Assembly (NCBI GenBank): GCA_050015495.1
Contig: JBEKBH010000011.1
Span: forward strand, 1 to 64,000
DNA length: 64,000 nt
From: Palsa-1439 sp050015495
GTDB taxonomy: Bacteria > Verrucomicrobiota > Verrucomicrobiia > Palsa-1439
Reading direction: 5' to 3'
The notes below the pieces were generated by a model. That model did not search any database. It had not been told where the DNA came from and saw nothing but the letters and a program-made list of their open reading frames with translations. The translations under genes were made by a program, and so were the position numbers. Below, piece after piece: positions 15,910 through 25,226 of the stretch; within the stretch, counting starts at the first letter, position 1; each line of letters opens with the position of its first letter.

Positions 15910-18900
15910 TTAGAGCCCGGCGGACTCCGTTACCCTGTAGGGTTCACCGGCGATGGTCATCATACCAGTGTGGACGACGGCGGTTGTGTTGGTGGTGATG
16001 GTGTAGACCACAACACCATTACCAACGCCGTTGGATCCCGACGTGATCGTGATCAACGGATCGTTGCTGACCGCAGTCCAGGCGCAGTCGGGGAACCGCG
16101 CCTTCACTTTGACGGTCTTGGAGCCACCGGCGGCTTTGAATTTAGCGGTCGCCGGGCTCAACGCGTAGGTGCACCCACCGGTGGCCTGGTTGACCGTGAA
16201 TGTCTGCCCCGCAATGGTCATCGTGCCGGTTAAGGGGATCGTGTTGGTATTGCCGGGGACGGTGTAACGGACCGTGCCGGTGCCGACGCCGTTGGTACCC
16301 GAGATGATCGTGATGAACGGATCGTTGCTGACCGCGGTCCAGGAGCAGGCCGCGTTGCAGGGCTTTACGCTCAGGCTCCTGGATTTGGCGCCTTGGGCGC
16401 TGAGAGTGACGTTGGTTGAGCTCAGTGTGAAGGTGCACTCGTTGGGCTGATTGGTGATGGACTGGGCGTTGTAGACGACCAGGGCGAAATCCTGATCCAC
16501 TGTATCCCCGTTGCCCAGGGCGTCGGAGTTAATGTTGTCGGCGGTGACGGTAACGATGAAATCACCGGTCGTGCCAGCGGGCAGGAAGACGCTTTCGACG
16601 TTGTTCAGGTGGTCGGCGGACCCACCGACAATGGAGTGGTCGCCCTTGAACACGTTGCCTAGATAGGTATTGCAGCCAACCGTTACGGTCAAATCGAGAT
16701 CGTTGTCGAGGGCCGCACCCGTCGTGCTGCCGGGGGGATCGGTCCAGGCCAGGGTGACCCGGAACGGCTTGGTCGGGTCGGTGATGGTCCCCAAGTACGT
16801 CCTCGTTTGCCCGGTCTCGGTGAACAGGTTGGTAGCCAGTTCGTCTTGCAAGATGCGCGGCACGCCGTCGAACGCCATCCCGAGATCCAACTCGCCCATG
16901 CCCTGGCTGTTCGACCACAATGTGTCGTTGGCACCCGAGCCGGTAAGGTACCGGGCCGAGTTCATCAGATACGCCTTGGTCATGGCGGGGCTGGGTGGCG
17001 ACAGCGATTGATTTATGAAGTATTGCCGCAACAGGGCGCAGGCGCCCGAGACCACAGGCGTGGAGTGGCTCGTCCCGGTGGATTCCGTAAAAAACTCCTG
17101 GCCAACGGGGAAAAAATTGCTGGCGCCGACCGTACCGCTGCCCGGCACGCCGCAAATGCCGATCTCATCCGGACTGATCGTCAGGAAGCAGGGCAGGGCT
17201 GATCCCGTGCCACTGGGAGACGGCGGCGGAAAATTCTGGGGCGCTCCTCCGGTGATGTGGACGGCCGGGGCCACGAGATCCGGCTTGATACGACCGTCAG
17301 AACACGGGCCGCGGCTGGAGAAGGAGAGGACGTCGTTCGCATTGTCGGCTTGGGAATCGGGGGAGTCGCAACCGTCAAACCCCAACGAGTTATTGCCTCT
17401 GTTTTCGGTGGACATGGAGCGCACATTTTCTGTGCCCCCGACGTCGATGACATTCTTGGCCGTGCCCGGCGGGCTGACGGTTGACGAATCGGGGCCATCG
17501 TTGCCGGACGCAAACACGATCACCATCTCCTGGTTGCCGTCGGCAGCGAACGTCGAACCGGCCGGCTGTGCGTCGCGGACCAGGGCATCGTACGTTTGCG
17601 AATCGGAATTGTACGCGCCATCCGTATCAGTGTCTCCCCAACTGTTGTTGCTGATTCGGGCGCCGTCGTTGTAGGCCTGAGACATCAGATCCGCGGAATT
17701 TGGGTTGGTGGGATCAGCCGGATCGAAAATTACCGAGCCACCGACCCTGACAAACGGGCATACCCCCAGGTCGTAATAGTACCCCGCACTGTCCGTTTGC
17801 GGGAAACCGGCGGGTTGGTCGTTGTAGGCGCAGACGATGTGGGCGTTGAGGGTGCCGTGGCCGTCGCAGCCCTGGATCGTACTGTGCCGGTTCGGCTTTC
17901 CCTCCAACCGATTGTAGACAACCCGGCTCGGTTTGTTGGTATCGCCAAGCTCGTAGAGCGTAAAATGGCCGGGGGTCGTGGTGCCGTAGTCGATACCGCT
18001 GTCGCTGATGTCGACGACAAATCCGGATTGATCGAATTGGGCCTGCGTAAATCCGACGACGTTGGTCAGCCACGCGAGGTACCCGGGTCCGGACGGAGCG
18101 GGCCCGGTGAGATTGCCGGCGACGATCTGGTCCTGCCGCTCGTCCAGCTTCCTCGGTTCCCCGTAAGGCTGAATCGAAACGACGTCCGGTTGAGCGGCGA
18201 GGGTTGGCAAATCCTGCGGACGAAGGCGGACGAACACATTCACATAATGCAGCATGTGATACTGGCGGCGGACCGGTTCCAACTTGAGGCGGTCAATCAG
18301 GGCCAGCGTGGCGGGGTTGGCATCGGCGTCTTCCACGAGCTGGATCGCAAACAAATCCGTGGCGAGCTGTCGGGGGTGGCCCTGGGCATCGACGAGCCGG
18401 GCCGCCGGATGAATCTTGTAATCGTCGAGATAATCGCCATGCCATTGCACGAAGCTCGCGGAACCGGCCAGGCTCTGTACGTTGGCCAGGGCCGGGCCGT
18501 CCCCGTAGATGAGGTAGGTGTTCTGGGGGATGTAACTGACAATCCGGGCACCGGTCCGCCGGAGCGCGTCACGCCACTCGGGTTTGATCGGGCCAACAAA
18601 CTGGATGAGATGCATCCGGTTGCCACGAAGCGACGAGATCGTCTGGCCCATGCCCGGAACGGTTGCCGTGGACGTGTCGATGGTCGCGGCATTGAGCCGG
18701 ATCAGATTACAGTCGTCGCGAACTTCCACGACGCCCGATTGCACAAGCCCGGTGCGCACCTGATCGACTTGATAGAGTTGGTAACTTCCATAATCCGCAA
18801 GGAGCTGGCCGCCGTCGTCCACAATCAGCTTCGCCGTCGCGGAATCCCGGACCTGAACCTTGTGGGCCGAAGTTGTGCGGGGAACAGCGAGTAAACCGAC

Positions 18901-18990
18901 CAACGCCAACATGATCGGGAGAAGAGATGTAATTCCTACGCTCCCGCGTCGTGGCGGATACGATAACTCGCCTGGCAATACCTTTGGCAC
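15910..18990 (-). CDS. Secreted subtilisin-like (S8) serine protease with C-terminal BACON-type domains
   Basis: Large exported protease, 1026 aa. The signal peptide is near residues 20-42 (LLPIMLALVGLLAVPRTTSA) after a long polar start; the first codon is GTG. Residues about 45-290 form a prodomain-like region. The catalytic triad is complete: Asp330 (ISDSGIDYG), His378 (GCDGHGTLNAH) and Ser641 (TGTSHSTP). A beta-sandwich follows, then two tandem repeats of about 90 residues (CTFTLSSTNVTL ... and CTYALSPATAKF ...), each with a CxWTAVSND core, typical of BACON domains that bind glycans or mucin. It is probably released or surface-bound and degrades exogenous protein. Confidence 0.9.
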   Translation of the reverse strand: MPKVLPGELSYPPRRGSVGITSLLPIMLALVGLLAVPRTTSAHKVQVRDSATAKLIVDDGGQLLADYGSYQLYQVDQVRTGLVQSGVVEVRDDCNLIRLNAATIDTSTATVPGMGQTISSLRGNRMHLIQFVGPIKPEWRDALRRTGARIVSYIPQNTYLIYGDGPALANVQSLAGSASFVQWHGDYLDDYKIHPAARLVDAQGHPRQLATDLFAIQLVEDADANPATLALIDRLKLEPVRRQYHMLHYVNVFVRLRPQDLPTLAAQPDVVSIQPYGEPRKLDERQDQIVAGNLTGPAPSGPGYLAWLTNVVGFTQAQFDQSGFVVDISDSGIDYGTTTPGHFTLYELGDTNKPSRVVYNRLEGKPNRHSTIQGCDGHGTLNAHIVCAYNDQPAGFPQTDSAGYYYDLGVCPFVRVGGSVIFDPADPTNPNSADLMSQAYNDGARISNNSWGDTDTDGAYNSDSQTYDALVRDAQPAGSTFAADGNQEMVIVFASGNDGPDSSTVSPPGTAKNVIDVGGTENVRSMSTENRGNNSLGFDGCDSPDSQADNANDVLSFSSRGPCSDGRIKPDLVAPAVHITGGAPQNFPPPSPSGTGSALPCFLTISPDEIGICGVPGSGTVGASNFFPVGQEFFTESTGTSHSTPVVSGACALLRQYFINQSLSPPSPAMTKAYLMNSARYLTGSGANDTLWSNSQGMGELDLGMAFDGVPRILQDELATNLFTETGQTRTYLGTITDPTKPFRVTLAWTDPPGSTTGAALDNDLDLTVTVGCNTYLGNVFKGDHSIVGGSADHLNNVESVFLPAGTTGDFIVTVTADNINSDALGNGDTVDQDFALVVYNAQSITNQPNECTFTLSSTNVTLSAQGAKSRSLSVKPCNAACSWTAVSNDPFITIISGTNGVGTGTVRYTVPGNTNTIPLTGTMTIAGQTFTVNQATGGCTYALSPATAKFKAAGGSKTVKVKARFPDCAWTAVSNDPLITITSGSNGVGNGVVVYTITTNTTAVVHTGMMTIAGEPYRVTESAGL

Positions 18991-19093
18991 CGAGCGTTAT
19001 TCCCCTTGCTTTCGGATTGCGCGCAACCCGTCGTATGTAGCACACGGCTGGGGTGTTGTCCACGACCCGCCGTTGCCGACGCCGGGAATCGGT

Positions 19094-19735
19094 TCAGTAG
19101 TCCGGGAACTCGCAATCGAGAAGCTGGAGACGGAAACGTTTGTACGCGGCAATGGATTCGCGGATGATGGTGTGGGCGTCAATTCGACCGCGGAAATCCT
19201 CGACCACGGGCAGTTTGGCGTTCTCCAATTCCTTGTAGATCTCGAAAAAGTGGCGCACCTCGCGCAGCACGTGGGGCGGCAGTTGCGAAATGTCCGTATA
19301 GCTTTCGAACATCGGGTCATTGACGTGGATGGCGATGACTTTGATGTCCTCCAGGTCCTGGTCGATCATGCGCAACATGCCGATCGGCCGCGCCTTCATG
19401 ACGCAACCGGGAACCACGGGCTCCTGGGAGAGCACGAGGACATCGAGCGGGTCGTGATCGCGGCAATACGTCTGCGGGATGAACCCGTAATTGCTCGGGT
19501 AGTGAACGGAGCTGTGCAGCGTGCGGCTGATGTGGAGAATCCCGTTGCGCTTGTCCAACTCGTACTTGATTTTGCTGCGCATCGGGCATTCGATGAACGC
19601 ATTGCAATCCTCGGGCGCCCGTTCGCCCGGCGACAGCACGTGGAACGGATTGATCCAGGCCAGATTCCACGCCGGGTCGCCCGGAACCGGGGACTTCAAC
19701 GCTGTCGATTTGCGCTTTGCGGATGTGCCAGCCAT
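19094..19735 (-). CDS. ppa: Inorganic pyrophosphatase (family I)
   Basis: Soluble Mg-dependent enzyme that hydrolyses pyrophosphate and so pulls biosynthetic reactions forward. It is 213 aa, slightly longer than E. coli Ppa because of an N-terminal extension of about 25 residues. The family signature is DHDPLDVLVL, with further active-site segments IKYELDKRNGILHISR, SNYGFIPQTYC and DQDLEDIKVIAI. The promoter 9 bp before the ATG supports the start and a leaderless mRNA. Confidence 0.96.
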   Translation of the reverse strand: MAGTSAKRKSTALKSPVPGDPAWNLAWINPFHVLSPGERAPEDCNAFIECPMRSKIKYELDKRNGILHISRTLHSSVHYPSNYGFIPQTYCRDHDPLDVLVLSQEPVVPGCVMKARPIGMLRMIDQDLEDIKVIAIHVNDPMFESYTDISQLPPHVLREVRHFFEIYKELENAKLPVVEDFRGRIDAHTIIRESIAAYKRFRLQLLDCEFPDY

Positions 19736-19744
19736 GGCCGCGGG

Positions 19745-19773
19745 AATGTAGCGGACAGTCCTTCCGTGCGCAA
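19745..19773 (-). promoter_or_regulatory. ppa promoter, leaderless
   Basis: Minus strand TTGCGC (19768-19773), 17 bp, TACATT (19745-19750), then 9 bp to the ATG at 19735. Confidence 0.6.
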
Positions 19774-19795
19774 CGTCAAAGCATGGCGCAGCCCG

Positions 19796-21274
19796 TTATA
19801 ATTTCGTCCGCGGCCGGTCGCCGCCGTCGCCGGCGGGTGTTTGCCACCCGCCACCAAGCGCCTTGTACAATGCCACAAGGTTCACCGTGACGGTGCGCTC
19901 GCTTTGGACGAGTTCGTCCTCCGCCCGATACAACGAACGTTCGGCATCGACGACGTTCAGGTAGCCGGTCAAACCGTTCTTGTAGAGTTCATTGGAAATC
20001 TCGACCGCGCCACGGCTCGCGTCCACCGCCTCTTGCAGCGACTGGTGGCGAACCTGTTCCTGGGAGTAGGCTACCAGGGCGTTCTCGACGTCCTCCAACG
20101 ACGCAAGCACGCTCTTTTCGTACATGGCGAGGGATTGCTGCGCTTGGGCGTTGGCCGTCTGGATCTGGCTGCGCACGTGGCCATAATCCAGGATGCGCCA
20201 CGTCACCGTCGGCCCGGCCGACCAGTATTTGCTGCTGCCACTAAACCAGTCGCCGGCGGAGAAACTCTGGAAACCGGCCACGCCGGTCAGCGAGAATTTC
20301 GGGAACAATTCGGCGGTTTGGACCCCGATGTTGGCGGTGGCCGCCGCCAGTTGGCGCTCGGCGCGGCGAACGTCCGGCCGCCGCCGCAACAAGTCCGAGG
20401 GCAGACCGACCGGGACTTCGGGAGGGGGCGCGGGGATCGGTGCGGTGGCGCCGAGTTCCTCGAGCAACGCGCCCGGTTCCTGGCCGATGAGCACTCCCAG
20501 CCGATGCACCGCCTGCTTGAGCGATTCTTCGAACGCGGGGACTTGCGATTGCGTGGTGGCCAGCAATACCTCCGCTTCCTTGGCGTCCAGTTCGCTGGCC
20601 AGGCCGGCCTGGAAACGGTCGCGGGCGATGTCAACGGCGTCTTGCTGGGCTGCGATGTTCCGGTGGGCAATGGCTAGGCGCTGTTGGAAATTGCGGACAT
20701 CGACGTAATTGCGCGCGACCTCGGCGAGAACGCTCACCAACACGTCGCGCCGGTCTTCCTCGACGGAGGCGAGCAGGGCGTTTGCCTCCTGGAGTTCCCG
20801 CCGTTTCGCGCCGAACACGTCGATCTCCCAGCTCGCGTCGAAATGCGCGTCGTAGAGGTCGGTTTGAAAGAGGTAATTACTGCTGATCTGGCCGCCAACG
20901 GGTCCCGATGTGTTGAACGGAAGCGAGTTTCTGGATTGTCGCGCATCGGTATAGCCCGCGCCTCCGTCGATCTTCGGGCCGAGGTCGAAAAACGCGCCGG
21001 TCCGAAGCGCGCGCGCCTCATGCAGGCGCCCGTCCGCAACGCGCAGATCGTAATTGGCCGCGACCGCACGCTGGATGAGCGAGTTCAATTCGGGATCGTT
21101 GAATGTCTTCCACCATTCGAGCACCGTCATCGCGCTATTGGTCGTGCCACCGAGTTGGGCTTCGCTCCAGTTGGCAGGCGCTTGTGTCTTCGGTGGATGA
21201 TAACCCGGTCCGACAGCGCAACCCGCGAGCGCCACGGTTGCCAGGGCGAACTGGAAAGCGATCCGGGTTTTCAT
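19796..21274 (-). CDS. Outer-membrane efflux lipoprotein (NodT/OprM-type, TolC superfamily)
   Basis: The 492-residue product has a lipoprotein signal with lipobox LAGC (Cys18 becomes the lipidated N-terminus). The rest carries the duplicated OEP helical barrel: EWWKTFNDPELNSLIQRA, YDAHFDASWEIDVFGAKRRE, GLPSDLLRRRPDVRRAERQLAAAT and the C-terminal FQSFSAGDW and SYSQEQVRHQSLQEAVDASR segments are hallmarks. It should form the trimeric outer-membrane duct for the EmrAB-like pump encoded upstream. Its ATG overlaps the stop of the kinase-like gene (ATGA), so it is the last gene of that operon. Confidence 0.93.
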   Translation of the reverse strand: MKTRIAFQFALATVALAGCAVGPGYHPPKTQAPANWSEAQLGGTTNSAMTVLEWWKTFNDPELNSLIQRAVAANYDLRVADGRLHEARALRTGAFFDLGPKIDGGAGYTDARQSRNSLPFNTSGPVGGQISSNYLFQTDLYDAHFDASWEIDVFGAKRRELQEANALLASVEEDRRDVLVSVLAEVARNYVDVRNFQQRLAIAHRNIAAQQDAVDIARDRFQAGLASELDAKEAEVLLATTQSQVPAFEESLKQAVHRLGVLIGQEPGALLEELGATAPIPAPPPEVPVGLPSDLLRRRPDVRRAERQLAAATANIGVQTAELFPKFSLTGVAGFQSFSAGDWFSGSSKYWSAGPTVTWRILDYGHVRSQIQTANAQAQQSLAMYEKSVLASLEDVENALVAYSQEQVRHQSLQEAVDASRGAVEISNELYKNGLTGYLNVVDAERSLYRAEDELVQSERTVTVNLVALYKALGGGWQTPAGDGGDRPRTKL

Positions 21275-21903
21275 GACGGCGTTTCCTTCTTGTTGAGAGC
21301 GTCCATCAAATCGAGGATGGTCGCGAGGACCAGATCGTCGCCCAGCGCGGCATTGATCATGGCGTGATAGGTGGAACGGACCGGCCACTCCACGCCAAAA
21401 TAGTGTTTCACAAACATCTTGCGGTTGTGGTCGACCGTATCGAGCAATTCGTTCGCCTTGGTTTCGTCCTGGGTGTGTCCCAGTAGGAAGCGAAACTTGA
21501 ATTCGCGCGGCGCAAACAGGAACACCCGGAGCGTGTCGGTCCGCTGGCGCAAAAAATAGGCCGAACCCCGCCCGACGATCACGCAGTTCCCTGCGACCGC
21601 GGCTTGTTCAACGACCTGCTGGACCAGCGCCAGCGCGCGGTCCGCGTCGAAGGTTTCCTGTCCGCTGACGGGGATGCCTTTCTCGTAGCAGCCGTGCCAG
21701 AAGACCTTGGCGAGCCGGTAGAACAGCGGATCCAAACGCCCTTCCCGCTGTTCCACAACCGTGTGGGCGACCTGGGCAATGCGCGCGACCTCTTCGGTCA
21801 ACGACTGGTCCAGCAACTTCCAGCCGAGTCGCGTGGCGAGGGTTTCGGCAAGTGCGCTTCCGGCGCAGCCAAATTCCCGTTCGATGGCAATAACGCGAAT
21901 CAT
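21271..21903 (-). CDS. Cytidylate-kinase-like P-loop protein in the efflux operon
   Basis: A 210-residue P-loop nucleotide-kinase-like protein of the cytidylate-kinase-like (Cytidylate_kin2) family. REFGCAGSALAETLATRLG is the nucleotide-binding loop and NCVIVGRGSAYFLR is the strand typical of this group. The usual CMP-binding details of true Cmk are not evident, and true Cmk is essential and normally sits elsewhere, so I do not assign CMP phosphorylation. It lies between the inner-membrane pump and the outer-membrane factor, with a 1-bp gap upstream and a 4-bp overlap downstream. A role tied to the pump, perhaps sensing or modifying a substrate, is inference. Confidence 0.8.
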   Translation of the reverse strand: MIRVIAIEREFGCAGSALAETLATRLGWKLLDQSLTEEVARIAQVAHTVVEQREGRLDPLFYRLAKVFWHGCYEKGIPVSGQETFDADRALALVQQVVEQAAVAGNCVIVGRGSAYFLRQRTDTLRVFLFAPREFKFRFLLGHTQDETKANELLDTVDHNRKMFVKHYFGVEWPVRSTYHAMINAALGDDLVLATILDLMDALNKKETPS

Positions 21904-21904
21904 G

Positions 21905-23494
21905 TTAGTGCACCGCGATGGCGCCTCCCGGCCTGGATTTTTTCATCAGAAACGTGAGCGGGACCAGCGCCAGCGCCGACAACCCCAACAACCAGAAGTT
22001 GTCCAGGTACGCCAACAGCGTCGATTGCTGCGCCACCATTCCCCCGACCGCGGCATACGCTTGTTTGGTGGCCATCACCGTGCCGGCCCCCGAAGCGGCG
22101 AAACCACGCGTCAATACCCGCACGGCGTTCATAAAATGGGCGTCGTAGGGCGACAGATGCGCGACGAGCACCGATTGGTGATATTGGGCCCGGCGCGCGA
22201 GCATGGTCGTCACCATCGAGATGCCCACGCTGCCGCCGATGTTGCGGGCGAGGTTGATCAAACCCGAGCCTGCATTGCTTTTTTCGCGCGGCAGATAGGC
22301 AAACGCGACGGTGTTGATCGGCACGAACAGGAACGCGACACCGCCCGCTTGGAACACGCGCGCCCACATCATTGTCCGAAAATCGACGCCCAGGTTGAAT
22401 CGCATCATATGGAGCGTGGCCAGCCCGACCATCAGAAAGCCGAACGCGATGATCTTGCGTGCATCGTAGTGCGTGACCAGATACCCGACCAGCGGCATGA
22501 ACAACATGATGGTGACCCCGCCTGGCGAAATCAGCATCCCGGATTCCTCGGCGGTGTAGCCCATGAGATCCTGGGCATACTGCGGAAGCAGCACGGTGGT
22601 GGAGTACAACACAAATCCCACCATGAAGAGCATGAAACAGCCCATGAAAAACGTGCGGTCCTTGAGCAACCGCAGTTCCACAACCGGATCCTTGACGCGT
22701 AATTCCCAAATCACCGCCAGAATCAACGCCGTCACAAAAATAAAGGTAAACACCCGGATGTAGGGGGTCTCGAACCAGTCTTCACGCTGGCCCTTGTCCA
22801 ACACCACCTGCAGGAAGCCAAGCCCAACGGCGATCAGCCCGAATCCGATGTAGTCGATCTTCGCGCCGATTCGTTTCTTGTTCTTCAGGTACGGCGGGTC
22901 GGAGATCAACCGCGACGTCAGGATCAATGACAGGATGCCGACGGGCACGTTGATCAAGAAAATCCAGCGCCACGTAAAGTTGTCCGTGATCCAACCACCC
23001 AGCGTCGGTCCCAACGCGGGGGCCGCCACCACGGCCATGCCATAGACCGCGAACGCCATTCCGCGCTTGGCCGGTGGAAACGTGTCCGCGAGAATCGCCT
23101 GTTCACTGGGCTGGAGGCCGCCACCACCCGCACCCTGCAACACGCGGAAAAACACCAGCCAACCAAGGCTGGGCGCCAGCCCGCACAGCAGCGAGCTGAT
23201 CGAGAACAGCGCCACGCAGCTCATGTAGAATCGCTTGCGGCCAACCCGTTCTGATATCCATCCGCTCAGCGGCAAGACGACGGCGTTGGAGACGAGGTAC
23301 GATGTCAGCACCCATGTGCTCTCATCCTGGCCCGCCGACAAGTTGCCCGCGATGTGTGGCAACGACACGTTGGCGACGCTGGTGTCCAGCACCTCCATGA
23401 ACGTCGCCATCGTCACCACCAGCGCAATGATCCACGGATTGTGCGGCTGCTGCCAAAGCGCTTCGTCGTGACGGGCTGTGGCGCCGTCGCTCAT
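21905..23494 (-). CDS. MFS multidrug efflux transporter, EmrB/DHA2 family (14 TM)
   Basis: Proton-driven drug exporter of the inner membrane, 529 aa, with about 14 hydrophobic segments. Typical DHA2 motifs are NPWIIALVVTMATFMEVLDTSVANVSLPHIAG, SYLVSNAVVLPLSGWISERVGRKRFY (motif A) and RVLQGAGGGGLQPSEQAIL (motif B/C region). With the membrane-fusion protein (23491) and the outer-membrane factor (19796) it should form a tripartite pump. It starts at 23494, overlapping the fusion-protein stop by 4 bp (ATGA). Substrate cannot be deduced. Confidence 0.93.
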   Translation of the reverse strand: MSDGATARHDEALWQQPHNPWIIALVVTMATFMEVLDTSVANVSLPHIAGNLSAGQDESTWVLTSYLVSNAVVLPLSGWISERVGRKRFYMSCVALFSISSLLCGLAPSLGWLVFFRVLQGAGGGGLQPSEQAILADTFPPAKRGMAFAVYGMAVVAAPALGPTLGGWITDNFTWRWIFLINVPVGILSLILTSRLISDPPYLKNKKRIGAKIDYIGFGLIAVGLGFLQVVLDKGQREDWFETPYIRVFTFIFVTALILAVIWELRVKDPVVELRLLKDRTFFMGCFMLFMVGFVLYSTTVLLPQYAQDLMGYTAEESGMLISPGGVTIMLFMPLVGYLVTHYDARKIIAFGFLMVGLATLHMMRFNLGVDFRTMMWARVFQAGGVAFLFVPINTVAFAYLPREKSNAGSGLINLARNIGGSVGISMVTTMLARRAQYHQSVLVAHLSPYDAHFMNAVRVLTRGFAASGAGTVMATKQAYAAVGGMVAQQSTLLAYLDNFWLLGLSALALVPLTFLMKKSRPGGAIAVH

Positions 23495-24582
23495 CGCACT
23501 TTCACCTTGGGCACCACGGACGCGCCCAGCGGCAACATCTGCTCCGGGACGTCGCCATCGTCGAACACGATCTTCACCGGCACGCGTTGCACGACCTTGA
23601 CGTAGTTTCCCGCCGCGTTCTCGGGCGGCAACAGGCTGAATTGCGCGCCCGTGCCGGCCTGGATACTGTCCACGTGTCCCCGGAACTTTCTCTGCGGATA
23701 CGCGTCGATTCTGATCCACACTGGTTGGCCGGGTTTCATGTAGGTCAGTTGCGTTTCCTTGTAATTGGCGGTGATCCACACGTTGCGCGGCACGATCGCC
23801 AGTAATGCCTGCCCAACCTGCAGGTACTGACCCTGTTCGACCACACGGTGCGTCACCCAGCCGTCGTCGGGCGCGGTGATGTCGGCGTACGAGCGGTTCA
23901 ATTCCGCCTGGCGCAACGCGGCTTCGGCCTGTTGCACGCCTGCGTCCGCGGTCGGGATTTGCGTCTCGTCTTGGCCGACCTGCGCCTCGGAAGCATCCGC
24001 TTTCCTGCGCGCCTCCTCCAGCGCCGCGGCGCTCGAATGCGCGGCGGCGACAGCCGTATCCACCTGCTCGCGCGAAACCGCCCGGCTTTCCACGTTTTGA
24101 TAGCGCGCAAGATCCGCTTCGGCCCGCGTGGCTTCCGCCTCGGCGACACCGACGGCCGCCCGGTCCTGTTCCGCTTTGGCGCGCGAGACGATGACCTGAT
24201 GTTTGGCCTGCGCCAACCGACTTTGGGCCGCCGTGAGGTTGGCGCGCGCCAGGGCCAGGGCCACATCGTAGTCACGAGGATCGATCTGCACGAGCGGGTC
24301 GCCTTTTTTGACGAACTGATTGTCGTTGATGAACAATGTCAGCACGTGCCCCGGTACCTTGGGGCTGATCTGGATCGCGTGCCCATCGATGAACGCGTCG
24401 TCGGTCGCCTCGTACGGGCGGATGGCAAGGAAGTAATAAGCCGCGACCACCCCGAGGATCAACACGCCGAGGGCGACGACGAGGGGAATAAACCGCTTGC
24501 GTGATGCTCGATTGGTCGCGGCGGATGGTGGTTCCGCAGGTACAGGTACGGGGGCAGTAGAGGGTCCGTTATCTGGGTTCAT
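23491..24582 (-). CDS. EmrA/HlyD-type membrane fusion protein
   Basis: Periplasmic adaptor of the efflux pump, 363 aa. One membrane segment at about 31-54 follows a Pro-rich cytoplasmic start. Then come a biotinyl-lipoyl half (YEATDDAFIDGHAIQISPKVPG), a long coiled-coil hairpin of Ala/Glu/Gln-rich helices at about 105-225, the second lipoyl half (NRSYADITAPDDGWV) and a beta-barrel domain. It is the first gene of the operon and overlaps the transporter start by 4 bp. Confidence 0.92.
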   Translation of the reverse strand: MNPDNGPSTAPVPVPAEPPSAATNRASRKRFIPLVVALGVLILGVVAAYYFLAIRPYEATDDAFIDGHAIQISPKVPGHVLTLFINDNQFVKKGDPLVQIDPRDYDVALALARANLTAAQSRLAQAKHQVIVSRAKAEQDRAAVGVAEAEATRAEADLARYQNVESRAVSREQVDTAVAAAHSSAAALEEARRKADASEAQVGQDETQIPTADAGVQQAEAALRQAELNRSYADITAPDDGWVTHRVVEQGQYLQVGQALLAIVPRNVWITANYKETQLTYMKPGQPVWIRIDAYPQRKFRGHVDSIQAGTGAQFSLLPPENAAGNYVKVVQRVPVKIVFDDGDVPEQMLPLGASVVPKVKVR

Positions 24583-24641
24583 GGCAATCTATTCGTGTGT
24601 CCAGCGAGTTGTTCCTTCCATTCCTGGCGCGTCAACCACCC

Positions 24642-24669
24642 ACTCTAAGCAGATGGTGCAACCTTACAA
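24642..24669 (-). promoter_or_regulatory. possible promoter of the efflux operon
   Basis: Minus strand TTGTAA (24664-24669), 16 bp, TAGAGT (24642-24647), giving a leader of about 50 nt before the ATG at 24582. Confidence 0.4.
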
Positions 24670-24728
24670 GCGGTTTCAGAAAGGCTTCTGCCGTAATCCA
24701 CCGCCGATGAACACGTCTCGATGACGAA

Positions 24729-25226
24729 CTACGCCTTGCTTTCAGCGATACAACGTAACTGCTTCTGACGCAATAGCCAGCGAAGTTGGCCTCGACCCGG
24801 GCGCAATTCATCCAGCCCAACGCAAGCGATACACGCCTTGCCTAGGGCCAACCCTTGCGGACTCTTCGACCCAATCAAAGCCGCCAAATGTTCGGCGAGC
24901 GATGGCATGTGGCCAACCAGCAGGATTTCATCTTCCGAGGAGTACGGATTCAGCGCCCGCAGCAGCGCTTGTGTCGGCGTACCATTCGCGAGTTCGTCCA
25001 GCGATTCCACCGCGCCGCGGACCTTGAGAGCCTGCGCCGCAATCTCGGCAGTCTGACGGGCGCGCACCAACGGGCTGCTCAGAATATGCGAAGGTTTGAC
25101 GCCCAGTTCGGCCAGCGCCGAACCCACGATCTGCGCTTCCTCTTCACCTTCCCGGGTCAATTCCCGCTCCGCATCACTCGACGCCATATCCGCGGCGGAG
25201 CCATGACGGAGAAGATATAATTTCAT
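24729..25226 (-). CDS. sixA: SixA-type phosphohistidine phosphatase
   Basis: Histidine-phosphatase-superfamily enzyme of 165 aa, close to E. coli SixA in size. The catalytic RHG motif is at residues 7-9 (LLRHGSA), the second arginine is in SSPLVRARQTAEI, and the second catalytic histidine is in LLVGHMPSL. SixA removes phosphate from histidine-phosphotransfer proteins, for example in the nitrogen PTS. Its ATG overlaps the stop of the leuC-like gene by one base (TGATG), so it is translated from the same mRNA. Confidence 0.9.
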   Translation of the reverse strand: MKLYLLRHGSAADMASSDAERELTREGEEEAQIVGSALAELGVKPSHILSSPLVRARQTAEIAAQALKVRGAVESLDELANGTPTQALLRALNPYSSEDEILLVGHMPSLAEHLAALIGSKSPQGLALGKACIACVGLDELRPGRGQLRWLLRQKQLRCIAESKA

